In this document: one piece after another, positions 8,312 through 16,394 of the stretch
Layout: every line of letters begins with the position of its first letter
How positions within the stretch are numbered: position 1 is the stretch's first letter
Assembly (NCBI RefSeq): GCF_902141855.1
Contig: NZ_CABFVH010000006.1
Location: 62,001 to 126,000 of the forward strand
Reading direction: 5' to 3'
Length of the DNA: 64,000 nucleotides
DNA from: Methylobacterium dankookense
GTDB lineage: Bacteria > Pseudomonadota > Alphaproteobacteria > Rhizobiales > Beijerinckiaceae
The notes under the pieces: model-generated
Database searches by the model: none
What the model was told of the DNA's origin: nothing
What the model saw: only the letters and a program-made list of their open reading frames with translations
Position numbers and translations under genes: made by a program

Positions 8312-8656
8312 CTACGAATCGCCGTCGAAGATCGGGCCGTGGGACGAGAGCGCGCGCATCTCCGGCAGGTGCCGCAGCGTCTCGCCCGGCCCGTAGCCGC
8401 ACACCGTGCAGAACCACGCGAACCGGTGATGCGCCTGGAAGCGATGACGCCGGCCGCCCTGGGTCTCGGCGACGCCCGGCGGCGTGAAGAGCGCCATCGC
8501 GGCATCGGCCGCCGCGTAGAAGTGCTGGCGCGTCGGCCGCTCGCCGGTCTCGGCACAGTCGTCGGCCGCGTACCGGTCGCCGCCCTGCAGGCCCGGCTCC
8601 CAGGCAAAACCCCAGGCATCGCAGATCGCCCGGGCGACTTCATCGCGTGTCGGCAT
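8312..8656 (-). CDS. Hypothetical protein with a Cys pair
   Basis: A 114-residue soluble protein from the ATG at 8656, chosen because AAGGAGGG sits at ideal distance upstream. It begins MPTRDEVARAICDAWGFAW and carries FCTVCGYGPGETLRHL near residue 90, where the Cys pair and nearby histidines could bind metal. No family is recognised. It is alone, bounded by a transposase remnant on one side and a long gene-free stretch on the other, and is probably accessory. Confidence 0.6.
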   Translation of the reverse strand: MPTRDEVARAICDAWGFAWEPGLQGGDRYAADDCAETGERPTRQHFYAAADAAMALFTPPGVAETQGGRRHRFQAHHRFAWFCTVCGYGPGETLRHLPEMRALSSHGPIFDGDS

Positions 8657-9437
8657 GCGGCCCGCCCTCCTTAGAGCCTTCCGGCCATGCTGGCCTCGCG
8701 CAATCTGAGCGCAGGGCTGCGCTCCCACTTCTGATTGACGTCAAGTTTCTCCGCATTTCCGCGCCCTGGCGGTCACGAAGCTGCGACCGCCGCGGTCCTC
8801 CCATGAGCGCCGACCATCCTGGCGAAGGACCGGACGTGTCCGTCTCGCTTGACAATGTTCCTGTTTTGTGCTCATGTGCCCGCACCTGCCGCCCGGCACC
8901 GAACGGTGTCTCACGGGGGCCTGCACCGGGGACCGACCGGAGCGGGCGCGGACGGCGGGGCGGTGCCCGCGTCGCCGGCCTCGGATCCGGCCGGCGCCCC
9001 GGGCGGCGTGCCGACGCAAGGTCGGCTCGGACAGGGGCGAGCGGCGGGCTGAGGAAATGCTCCCGCCCCGACCCCGGCCTGGGCGACCGCCAGAGTCTCG
9101 CCGGCCCGACCCACTACGAGGCGGGCCTCGCGCCGAACGGGCGTATGTCAGCGTGCACGGGGCTCAGTCCTGATCCAGGACCCGGACCCGGCCAGCGGCA
9201 GTCAGCGAGGTCGGATCACGCCGGGACAGACACCGCGACGACAAGACGGATGGGACACCGAGCGATCGGCCCTCATCCGCGGGACGCCGGGGAGCCGGCT
9301 TTGCAACGTTGCGTTCAGGGCTCCGCGGCGTCCCGCGTCACCCCGACCGCGCCAGCCATGCCCCCGGCGGACAATCCGCGCGGGGCCGAAGGCGCGTGCG
9401 CATCTCCGATACGGGACCCCGACTTCTGGATACGCGT
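8657..9437. other. Long gene-free stretch
   Basis: About 780 bases with no credible gene; the open frames here are compositional (Pro/Arg/Ala-rich, no start context). One feature stands out: TTGACA at 8849-8854 followed by GTTC-N7-GTGC at 8857-8871, similar to an alphaproteobacterial LexA operator (GTTC-N7-GTTC) but with no gene behind it. The right end grades into the palindromic repeat element starting near 9438. Confidence 0.4.
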
Positions 9438-9682
9438 AGGACCCGCGACAGGCCCCCGCTCCCGTTCGGGAGAGGGTTGAGGTGAGGGATGAGAACTCGA
9501 CGGAGGGGGCGCGACGGTGAAGCGGATCGATCAACGCCTCATCCTGACAATTCTCGACCCTCACCCTGTCCCTCTCCCGACGGATCTCGGGCCTGCCCGA
9601 GATCCGCACCCCGATGCCCAAGTCGGGCAGGCCCGACTTGGGTGGAGAGGGAACCCGCGCCTCGTCCTGCACCGTCGCTCCA
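9438..9682 (-). repeat. Palindromic repeat element, intergenic copy with nested hairpins
   Basis: One of three long copies of the element also found inside cobG and cobN. Outer hairpin arms contain CTCCCGTTCGGGAGAGGG on the left (near 9460) and a matching arm on the right. Here the right arm is interrupted between 9580 and 9645 by an insert. That insert holds two perfect hairpins: GGATCTCGGGC/GCCCGAGATCC (9582-9605) and CCCAAGTCGGGC/GCCCGACTTGGG (9617-9642). Read on the minus strand it encodes the same peptide as in CobN and CobG (RERDRVRVEN, LTSTLSRTGAGAC), yet no gene is present here. Confidence 0.85.
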
Positions 9683-9759
9683 TCTCCCGCACAGGGGAGC
9701 GGGAACGGATCCCGGGCAGGCCTGCATCCCGTGGGGCAGGGCGCGCCGGCCCCGCGGCC

Positions 9760-10611
9760 TCAGCCCGCCGCGTCGGCTTCCTTCTTCTCCTCGACCTCCG
9801 GCGCGACCTGGCCGAAATTGAGCGCGGCCACCAGCGCCACCCCGCCGAAGACGTTGCCGAGGAGCGTCGGCAGGAAGAAGCGCCAGAGATAGTCGTGGAG
9901 CGAGGCCGCCCCCGTCACCACGAGGTAGAAGGCCTCGACCGAGCCGGCCACCACATGGGCGAGGCCGCACAGGGCCACCAGCCAGGTCATCAGCAGGATG
10001 ACGAAGGTCGCCGCCGCGCCGGTCGCCGGCAGGATCCAGACCATCAGGGCGATGATCCAGCCCGCGAAGACCGCCTTCACCACCGTCGCCCAGAAGCCGA
10101 AGGCGATGGTCTGGTGGCTGATCTCGGCGAAGGCGCGCTGGATCTCCGGCGGGAAGGCGCCGGAATGGGCGATCACCGCGGCGATGGCCGCGGTCGCCAG
10201 GATGTTCCCGGCGAGCACGATGGCCCAGAGCCGGGCGAGGCGCCACGCCGCCTTCAGGGTCCGGTCGTGCAGGAGCGGCAGGACCGGCGTGATGGTGTTC
10301 TCGGTGAACAATTGCTGGCGCCCGAGCACCACCACGAGGAAGCCCACCGCGTAGCCCATCCGCACCAGCACCTCGGCCCATTCCTCGGCCGGCAGGTAGC
10401 GCTTGAGGACGCCCGGCACGATCAGCGACAGGGCGATGCTGAGCCCCGCCGCGAAGGCGGAGAGGAACAGGGCGGCCCCGTGCCGGCGCAACTCCTCATT
10501 GCCGGTGCGGCGGATGACCTCGTGCAGCACGAAGGCGTCCGGCCGCCCGATCGAGCGGACGATCGCTTCGAGCTCCTCGCGCTCCTCGTCGTCGTCCTGC
10601 CGCTCCGCCAT
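9760..10611 (-). CDS. Formate/nitrite transporter family protein
   Basis: A 283-residue inner-membrane channel or transporter with about six hydrophobic segments between residues 45 and 270, preceded by a charged cytoplasmic N-terminus (MAERQDDDEEREELEAIV). Family signatures include GNxxATA-type and LIVPG/FTENT stretches: LFTENTITPVLPLL, LAGNILATA, and GNVFGGVALVAAL near the C-terminus. This is the YfdC-like branch of the formate/nitrite transporter family; the transported anion cannot be assigned. It starts 8 bases beyond the stop of the following CinA-like gene, read in the same direction, so they may be unlinked or tail-to-head in one unit. Confidence 0.85.
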   Translation of the reverse strand: MAERQDDDEEREELEAIVRSIGRPDAFVLHEVIRRTGNEELRRHGAALFLSAFAAGLSIALSLIVPGVLKRYLPAEEWAEVLVRMGYAVGFLVVVLGRQQLFTENTITPVLPLLHDRTLKAAWRLARLWAIVLAGNILATAAIAAVIAHSGAFPPEIQRAFAEISHQTIAFGFWATVVKAVFAGWIIALMVWILPATGAAATFVILLMTWLVALCGLAHVVAGSVEAFYLVVTGAASLHDYLWRFFLPTLLGNVFGGVALVAALNFGQVAPEVEEKKEADAAG

Positions 10612-10620
10612 GGCCGGACC

Positions 10621-11364
10621 TCAGGCGGAGAGTTCGGCGACCAGCGCCTCGATCTCGGCCCGGGCGCCGGCGAGGGCCGCCGCGTCCTGGCCGCGGACCA
10701 CGATGCGGTTCTCGAAGCCCGATTGCGTCATCGAGGGGTAGGAGCCGATCGAGAGGGCGGGATGGCGCTTCGCGATCTCCGCGAGCGGGGTGGCGTAGGT
10801 GCCCTCTGGCAGGTTCCGGGCGAGGATCGTCTCGGACAGGATCGGCGCGCCGCGGGCGAGGCCGGGGCCGATCTGGTCGAGCATCGCCTGCATGATCGCG
10901 GGCACGCCCGCCATGACGAAGACGTTGCCGATGTGGAAGCCCGGCGCCTTCGAGATCGGGTTGGGGATCAGCGCCGCCCCGTCCGGGATGCGGGCCATGC
11001 GCAGCCGCGCCGCGTTGAGATCCTCGGGCTTGTGCCGCTCCAGCAGCATGGCCTTGGCGCGCGGGTCCACGTCGATGCCGACGCCGAAGGCCTTGGCCAC
11101 GCAATCGGCCGTGATGTCGTCGTGGGTCGGGCCGATGCCGCCGGTGGTGAACAGGTAGGTGTGGCGGGCGCGCAAGCTGTTCACCGCCTCGACGATCGCC
11201 GCCTCCACGTCCGGCACGATGCGCACCTCGCGCAAGCCGATGCCGATGGCGGTGAGGTAGTCGGCGATGGTGCCGATGTTCTTGTCCTTGGTCCGCCCGG
11301 ACAGGATCTCGTCGCCGATGACGAGGATGGCGGCGGTGACGTCGGCGGTCGTGTCGGTGCTCAT
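10621..11364 (-). CDS. CinA-like / molybdopterin-binding domain protein
   Basis: A 247-residue protein with the MoCF-biosynthesis (MoaB/MogA-like) fold typical of competence/damage-inducible CinA N-terminal domains. It begins with AAILVIGDEILSGRTKDKN and contains FTTGGIGPTHDDITAD near residues 68-85 and VMAGVPAIM near 155. It lacks the C-terminal nicotinamide-nucleotide amidase domain of full-length CinA, which is common in alphaproteobacteria. The ATG at 11364 is preferred because upstream in-frame sequence is antisense to sfsA. It diverges from sfsA with about 96 bp between the starts. Confidence 0.88.
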   Translation of the reverse strand: MSTDTTADVTAAILVIGDEILSGRTKDKNIGTIADYLTAIGIGLREVRIVPDVEAAIVEAVNSLRARHTYLFTTGGIGPTHDDITADCVAKAFGVGIDVDPRAKAMLLERHKPEDLNAARLRMARIPDGAALIPNPISKAPGFHIGNVFVMAGVPAIMQAMLDQIGPGLARGAPILSETILARNLPEGTYATPLAEIAKRHPALSIGSYPSMTQSGFENRIVVRGQDAAALAGARAEIEALVAELSA

Positions 11365-11460
11365 GCGGGGCCTGTCCGGAGGTGCTCGGGCGCAGATAGC
11401 GCGGGGCCGATGCGGCGCCACGCCTTCCGCGGGCGCCGCTCTCTCCGTAAGCCGGGAGCC

Positions 11461-12177
11461 ATGGAGTTTCCACATCCCCTGGTCGAGGGCCGCCTGCTGC
11501 GGCGCTACAAGCGCTTCCTCGCCGACATCGCCCTGCCCGACGGCTCCGAGATCACGGCCCATTGCGCCAATCCCGGCGCGATGCTCGGGCTCGCCGCGCC
11601 CGGCGCCCGCGTGCTGCTCTCCGTCTCGGACAACCCGGCGCGCAAGCTGCGCCATTCCTGGGAGCTGGTGGAGGCCGCGCTGCCCGGCGGCCCGCAATGG
11701 GTCGGCATCAACACGCTGCGGCCGAACGCCCTCGTGGCCGAGGCCTTCCGCGGCGGCATCCTGGCGCCGCTCTCCGGCTATGACGCGCTGCGGCCCGAGG
11801 TGCGCTACGGCGCGGCGAGCCGGGTCGACTTCCTGGCCAGCGGCCCCGGCCTGCCGCCCTGCCACGTGGAGGTGAAGAACTGCCACCTGATGCGGCAGCC
11901 TCGCCTCGCCGAGTTCCCGGACTGCGTCGCCGCCCGCAGCGCCCGCCACATGCGCGAGCTCGCCGCGGTGGTGGAGGCGGGCGGGCGGGCCGTGGTGATC
12001 GTGGTGGTGCAGATGGACGCGGACGCCTTCGACGTCGCCCGCGACCTCGATCCGGCCTTCGACGCCGCCTTCCGCGAGGCCCGCGCCCGCGGCGTCGAGG
12101 CGCATGCCTATCGCTGCGCGGTCGGCCCCGGGGGCGTGCGGATCGCGCAGGAAATCCCGGTGGTCACGCCGCCCTGA
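11461..12177 (+). CDS. sfsA: SfsA, sugar fermentation stimulation protein homologue
   Basis: A 238-residue protein matching SfsA in length and motifs: MEFPHPLVEGRLLRRYKRF, the HCANPG block, NTxRPN near residue 85, RVDFL, and VEVKNC followed by FPDxVxxRxxRH. The fold has an OB-like N-terminus and a nuclease-like C-terminal domain. Its role in nucleic-acid binding or sugar-gene regulation is poorly defined. The start ATG directly follows GGGAGCC. It is convergent with the FkbM gene. Confidence 0.92.
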   Translation: MEFPHPLVEGRLLRRYKRFLADIALPDGSEITAHCANPGAMLGLAAPGARVLLSVSDNPARKLRHSWELVEAALPGGPQWVGINTLRPNALVAEAFRGGILAPLSGYDALRPEVRYGAASRVDFLASGPGLPPCHVEVKNCHLMRQPRLAEFPDCVAARSARHMRELAAVVEAGGRAVVIVVVQMDADAFDVARDLDPAFDAAFREARARGVEAHAYRCAVGPGGVRIAQEIPVVTPP

Positions 12178-12184
12178 TATCGGC

Positions 12185-13012
12185 TCAGGCCCGCTCGAAG
12201 ATGAGGTTCAGCCGGGTGCGGGTGCGCTCGCGGTAGCCGTGGCTCTCCAGCAGCTTCGGCAGGTCGAGCTGCCACTGGTCGACGCCGTTCTCCACCAGGA
12301 TCAGGCCGGGCCGCAGGCTCTCGGGCGCCTCGCGGAAGAAGGGCTCCAGGATCAGGTCCTCGGCGCCCTCCACGTCGAGCTTGACCGCGTCGATGCGGGT
12401 CAGGCCCTCGCTGCGCACGAGATCGAGCAGCGTCACCGCCGGCACCCGGATCTGCGCGCCCTCGTTGGTGCCCACGATCTTCAGGCTCGATTCGCCGCGG
12501 TTGCGCGGGTCCACGAACAGGGTCAGCTCGCCCGCCTTGTCGGCCACCGCGCAGGCCACCGCCTTCACCGTGTGGAACGGGTTGAGGGCGATGTTGTAGC
12601 TCAGCCGGTCGAACACGTCGGGCTGCGGCTCCACCGCGACGATGCGGGCGGAGGGCCCGGCGAAGGCCGCCACGAACAGGGAATAGGCGCCGATATTCGC
12701 GCCGATATCGATGAAGGTGCAGCCGGGCGCAAGCCGCTCCTTCAGGATCGCGCGCTCGATGGGATCGAAGAACTGCGGGGTGAAGAGTACCTTCTTCTCG
12801 CAGTTGTTGTTGTAGGGGTGGAGCCGCATGCGGGCGCCGTAGCGCTCCACGTCGAGGGGCCGGCCGCGCAGGAGCGAGATGCCGAGGCGGCGCAGGAACA
12901 GGGCGAGGCGGCGCCCGTGCCAGGATTCGGCCGGGATGCTGCCGGTGCGCCGGGTGATCGCCGCGACGAGGCCGGCGGGGGCGAAGGTGCCGTAGGGCGG
13001 AACATCTGTCAT
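12185..13012 (-). CDS. FkbM-family methyltransferase
   Basis: A 275-residue SAM-dependent O-methyltransferase. The SAM site is FIDIGANIGAYSLF near residues 103-116, followed by VAVEPQPDVFDRL. The late motifs are VKLDVEGAED near 210 and LILVENG near 240. The start at 13012 (MTDVPPYG) was chosen because the upstream frame is low-complexity. The substrate is probably a sugar or lipid of the envelope, inferred from the family. It ends 7 bases from the sfsA stop, convergent. Confidence 0.9.
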   Translation of the reverse strand: MTDVPPYGTFAPAGLVAAITRRTGSIPAESWHGRRLALFLRRLGISLLRGRPLDVERYGARMRLHPYNNNCEKKVLFTPQFFDPIERAILKERLAPGCTFIDIGANIGAYSLFVAAFAGPSARIVAVEPQPDVFDRLSYNIALNPFHTVKAVACAVADKAGELTLFVDPRNRGESSLKIVGTNEGAQIRVPAVTLLDLVRSEGLTRIDAVKLDVEGAEDLILEPFFREAPESLRPGLILVENGVDQWQLDLPKLLESHGYRERTRTRLNLIFERA

Positions 13013-13154
13013 TGCGGGCCGCGTGATGACAGCCGGACCCGCCGCCTGCAAGCGCGGGCATTGCCCGGCGGCATGCTCGGCGGCATGGCTCGCCATTGCT
13101 TGGCGGTGCTTGCGCGGTCTAAGCGGAGGGTGGGAGCGAGGAGACGCGGCCAGG

Positions 13155-13919
13155 ATGCAGAGCTTCGATTCGGACGGCGTGCGGATCGCCTATATCGACG
13201 TCGCCCCCCAGGGCGGCTCGGGCGATCCGATCCTGCTCATCCACGGTTTCGCCTCGAACCACGCGGTGAACTGGGTCAACACGCTCTGGGTCCGCACCCT
13301 GGCCCAGGCCGGCTACCGGGTGATCGCCCTCGACAACCGCGGCCACGGCGAGAGCGAGAAGCTCTACGACCCCGCCCTCTACAGCTCGGAAGCGATGGCG
13401 GGCGACGCGGTGCGCCTCCTCGACCATCTCGGCATCGCGCGGGCCGACGTGATGGGCTACTCGATGGGCGGCCGCATCACCGCCCACCTCGCCCTCGACC
13501 ACCGCGACCGCCTGCGCTCGGCGTTGATCGGCGGGCTCGGCATGCATCTCGTCGAGGGCCGCGGCCTGCCCGCCGGCATCGCCGAGGCCCTGGAGGCGCC
13601 CGCCGGAACGCCCGCGCCCAACCCGACGGCGGCCGCTTTCCGCACCTTCGCCGAGCAGACCCGCAGCGACCTGCGCGCGCTCGCCGCCTGCATGCGCGGC
13701 TCGCGCCAGACCCTGTCGCGGGGCGAGATCGCCCAGATCGAGCTGCCGGTCCTCGTCACGGTCGGCACCCTCGACACGGTGGCGGGGTCCGGCCCGCAGC
13801 TCGCCGCCCTGATGCCGAACGCCCGCGCCCTCGAGATCCCGGGCCGCGACCACAGCACGGCGGTCGGCGCCCGGGAGCACCGCGAGGGCGTGCTCGCCTT
13901 CCTCGCCGCCCGGCCCTGA
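13155..13919 (+). CDS. Alpha/beta hydrolase
   Basis: A 254-residue soluble hydrolase. It shows the oxyanion-hole HGFAS near residue 33, DNRGHGES near 68, the nucleophile elbow GYSMGG with Ser at about 104, a Asp in GTLDTVAG near 202, and the catalytic His in GRDHS near 232. The ATG at 13155 has AGG just upstream. It is an esterase or haloperoxidase-like member; the substrate is unknown. It stands alone between the FkbM gene on the other strand and a small-ORF region. Confidence 0.88.
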   Translation: MQSFDSDGVRIAYIDVAPQGGSGDPILLIHGFASNHAVNWVNTLWVRTLAQAGYRVIALDNRGHGESEKLYDPALYSSEAMAGDAVRLLDHLGIARADVMGYSMGGRITAHLALDHRDRLRSALIGGLGMHLVEGRGLPAGIAEALEAPAGTPAPNPTAAAFRTFAEQTRSDLRALAACMRGSRQTLSRGEIAQIELPVLVTVGTLDTVAGSGPQLAALMPNARALEIPGRDHSTAVGAREHREGVLAFLAARP

Positions 13920-14135
13920 CCGCGCGGGGCGCATGAGACCAGACGGCGATGAAGGCGCTCATCGCCGTCAGCCCGTGCGACTGCACGGCGGCGGTCGTCC
14001 GCCGGGCGCCTTGTCCCGGCCAAGGGGCGGGATCGAGGCACATTGGTCGTAGAGGGCCGTCCCGCCCTCTTGAAAAAGTTTTGGCATGCCATACACCAAG
14101 CGTCGCTGTTTGCGATGCCTGGATGGAGGGATGCG

Positions 14136-14312
14136 ATGCCGAAGCCCGTCCTTGAGGATCGTCCGATCTGGCCGGTCGTCCCGGCCGAGGCGCCGCGCGA
14201 GGTGGCGCAGGACGAGCCGGACACGAACGAGGCGCCGTCCCGGGACGAGGCCGCGCCGGAGATCCGGATCTCCGCCGACAGTTTCGAGGGCTTCGGCTCG
14301 TTCTCGAGCTGA
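14136..14312 (+). CDS. Small acidic protein, unknown
   Basis: A 58-residue ORF with an excellent ribosome site (GGAGGG five bases before the ATG at 14136). The product is Pro/Glu-rich and acidic, ending DSFEGFGSFSS; it has no membrane segment and no known family. A second short ORF beginning with a GTG at 14320 (VADEPERPPP..., 70 codons) follows after 7 bases and could be co-translated, but it runs into an intergenic repeat and is doubtful. Coding potential rests mainly on the ribosome site. Confidence 0.4.
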   Translation: MPKPVLEDRPIWPVVPAEAPREVAQDEPDTNEAPSRDEAAPEIRISADSFEGFGSFSS

Positions 14313-14504
14313 GGCGGGCGTGGCCGACGAGCCGGAGCGCCCGCCGCCCACGCAAGAGGCCGCTCCGGCCTTCGCCGTGCGCGTCCGCCCGAAATTCCGC
14401 GAGGTCGCCCTGCCGCCGGGGCCCGCGCCCCTCGACCGCGGGGCGGACGCGGATTCCAGGACTCGGGACGAGGCCGGGCCCGGACGCCGCACCGGAGCTG
14501 CCCG

Positions 14505-14637
14505 ATTGCAACGCGATCGGAGGCGGCTCTAGAGCGCGCTCCGCCGAAGTGGACACCGGTTCGACGAAAGAGAGCGCGTCAAAACAAAGACTTAGAGCCG
14601 ATCTCGATTGCAACGCGATCGGGAACGGCTCTAGGAT
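14505..14637. repeat. Composite intergenic repeat with inverted repeat
   Basis: GATTGCAACGCGATCGG occurs at about 14505 and again at about 14606. The second belongs to an inverted repeat: 16-base arms TAGAGCCGATCTCGAT (14593-14608) and GATCGGGAACGGCTCTA pair with one mismatch and one wobble. Between them, 14532-14580 (AGAGCGCG...GAAGTGGACACCGGTTCG) matches 61847-61895 closely. This family of dispersed elements is typical of intergenic DNA in methylobacteria and relatives, in my recollection. Confidence 0.75.
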
Positions 14638-14688
14638 CCCGCTGGATGCCGTCGCGCGGTGGAGCCGGTACGGCAGGGGAGGCGCCGC

Positions 14689-15720
14689 ATGAGAAGGCCT
14701 GAGATCGCGTCCCGGCTCGGCCAGGGGAGCCGCGCGCAGGCCGTCGCGGCGACGGATCAGGCGCTCCGATTCGCGATCTGCGACCCCGACCTCATGCGCA
14801 GGATCCGCCTCGCCTGCGCCGATGCCCTGCGGGTCGATCTCCTGTCGGACCACCAGCTCGTCGCGTACTACCTCAAGCTGCAGGACGGCACGCGCCCCTT
14901 CGCCGGGTTCGAGGGCTTCGGCGCGCCGAGCGCCTTCCATGCCAGGCTGCCGGCCCAGGCCGCGCAGCATCATGCCGTGGCGAGCCACGCCGCGCAGCAT
15001 CCGGCCGCGAAGGACGCGATCACGCAGAAGCAGCTCAAGCAGATCTTCCCCAGGGCGGCCGACGATTATCTCGACCGGGTGGCGCGCGACCTCAACAGGG
15101 ACCTGCCGCGCTACAAGCTCGACAGCCGGTTGCGGCGGGCCCATTTCTTCGCGCAGCTCCGGGAGGAAAGCGGGCCGGGGCTCGAGGCGACGGTCGAGAA
15201 CCTGTCCTACAGTCCCGAGGGGCTGAAGCTGTTCCACTACTACAAGATCCACAAGGACGAGGCCGTCGAGGACGGCTACGAGCGCGATCCCAAGACGCGC
15301 CGGATCACCCGCGCCGCCGATCAGGAGGAGATCGCCAACAAGGCCTATGCCGGGCGGAACGGCAACGGCAGCATCGAGAGCGAGGATGGCTGGACCTTCC
15401 GGGGCCGGGGCCTGATCCAGGTCACGGGGCGGGGAAACTACGCGCAGATCACGCGGCAATACGCGGTGCTGTATGTCGAGGAGTCCGGAAACACCGCGCA
15501 CTACATCAGCTTCGTGGCCAAGCCGGATCTGGTCTGCGAGTTCCCCTACAGCCTGCGGTCGGCGGTCTGCTATTGGACGCAGCACAAGCTTCATCTTCTG
15601 GCGGACAAGGGCCATGCCGATGATGACGTCGACCGGATCACGCGTGTCATCAACAGCGCCACCAAGAGCTACAAGGCGCGCTGCGAGCACTTCAAGGCGG
15701 CCTACAGCGCCTTCGGGTAG
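14689..15720 (+). CDS. GH19 chitinase/endolysin-like hydrolase, probable effector
   Basis: A 343-residue protein; residues 120-340 are a glycoside hydrolase family 19-like domain. Visible blocks are QLKQIFPRA, LRRAHFFAQLREESG (catalytic Glu region), LEATVENLSYSPEGL, IANKAYAGRNGNG, and GWTFRGRGLIQVTGRGNY near 245. The N-terminal 120 residues are helical without signal peptide, so export would need a dedicated route such as phage-like or type VI secretion, or lysis. The start at 14689 follows AGGGGAGG at good spacing. The next gene, overlapping its end, encodes an exported Cys-rich protein, the usual layout of peptidoglycan-hydrolase effector and immunity. A prophage endolysin remnant is the alternative, but no phage genes are near. 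Confidence 0.82.
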   Translation: MRRPEIASRLGQGSRAQAVAATDQALRFAICDPDLMRRIRLACADALRVDLLSDHQLVAYYLKLQDGTRPFAGFEGFGAPSAFHARLPAQAAQHHAVASHAAQHPAAKDAITQKQLKQIFPRAADDYLDRVARDLNRDLPRYKLDSRLRRAHFFAQLREESGPGLEATVENLSYSPEGLKLFHYYKIHKDEAVEDGYERDPKTRRITRAADQEEIANKAYAGRNGNGSIESEDGWTFRGRGLIQVTGRGNYAQITRQYAVLYVEESGNTAHYISFVAKPDLVCEFPYSLRSAVCYWTQHKLHLLADKGHADDDVDRITRVINSATKSYKARCEHFKAAYSAFG

Positions 15721-16270
15721 GACGATCCTCGCCGCCGCGGCCCTGCTCCTTTTGTCCGCCGCGGCCGCTTCCGCCGCGGAAGGCGGTGCGGCGGGCTCCC
15801 TCTGCCAGGGCGACGAGGACGTCCTGTTCTCGTGCGCGCTCGGCGGCCGGGTGGCGTCGCTCTGCGCCACGCTGAAGCAGGAGACGATCGAGCGGATCAC
15901 CTACCGCTACGGCACCAGGGCGCGCATCGAGATCAGCTATGCGGCCGAGAGCGGCAACGGAAACCGCTTCAAGGGCACCGTCGCCCCGGCCAGCCCGCGC
16001 GCCCTGATCCGGCAGGTCTGGTTCGATCGCGGCCCGTTCCGCTACCTGCTGACCGAATGCCTCGGCGGCGATTGCGTGCGGCCCGCCGGACTGGCCGTGC
16101 TGCGCGGCGACAGGGTCGTGAAGAACGGCGGCTGCACCGGGCCGGGGAACGACCGTGCGTGGTTCTCCGACAAGCTGGTCGACTTCAAGTCCGCCGTCGC
16201 CGACAGCCGGTCGAAGACTGAGCTGCTGGTGATCGAGGACGCGGACAACATGCCGGAGAAGCTCTACTGA
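15644..16270 (+). CDS. Exported Cys-containing protein, candidate immunity to the GH19 hydrolase
   Basis: A strong signal peptide (TILAAAALLLLSAAAASA) precedes a mature domain of about 160 residues. That domain begins LCQGDEDVLFSCALGGRVASLC and continues ITYRYGT, ending near DNMPEKLY. This pattern (C...E-x-LFSC...G...SLC...YRxG) is familiar from small periplasmic proteins beside peptidoglycan-degrading effectors. Several cysteines can pair. The start is uncertain: in-frame options are ATGs at 15614/15620 and the GTG at 15644, all overlapping the hydrolase gene, so the two are translationally linked. Immunity is inferred from domain and position. Confidence 0.7.
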   Translation: MSSTAPPRATRRAASTSRRPTAPSGRTILAAAALLLLSAAAASAAEGGAAGSLCQGDEDVLFSCALGGRVASLCATLKQETIERITYRYGTRARIEISYAAESGNGNRFKGTVAPASPRALIRQVWFDRGPFRYLLTECLGGDCVRPAGLAVLRGDRVVKNGGCTGPGNDRAWFSDKLVDFKSAVADSRSKTELLVIEDADNMPEKLY

Positions 16271-16394
16271 CCGGCTTCCCGATCGATCGGATCGGTTGCC
16301 CCGGGGCGTCCCCTCCCCCTTGCGGGGAGGAGAGGGGGAATCCGCGGACGGACCGGCCCGTTCGCCGATCCGACCTCCACTTCGGCGGAGAGCC
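16271..16394. terminator. Hairpin region between convergent genes
   Basis: Between the exported-protein gene and ssuD, CCCCTCCCC...GGGGAGGAG (about 16310-16335) forms a GC-rich hairpin. Without a T-tract it is at best a bidirectional weak terminator; it resembles the CCCTCTCC-type repeats seen elsewhere in this window. Confidence 0.4.

Noticed and set aside
9517..11460. Long plus-strand frame leading into sfsA
   Set aside because: The upstream 650 codons are antisense to the formate/nitrite transporter and CinA-like genes; SfsA homology begins exactly at the ATG at 11461.
12104..13936. 610-codon plus-strand frame over the FkbM and hydrolase genes
   Set aside because: Antisense or shifted reading without domains; the real hydrolase is in another frame with a complete catalytic triad.
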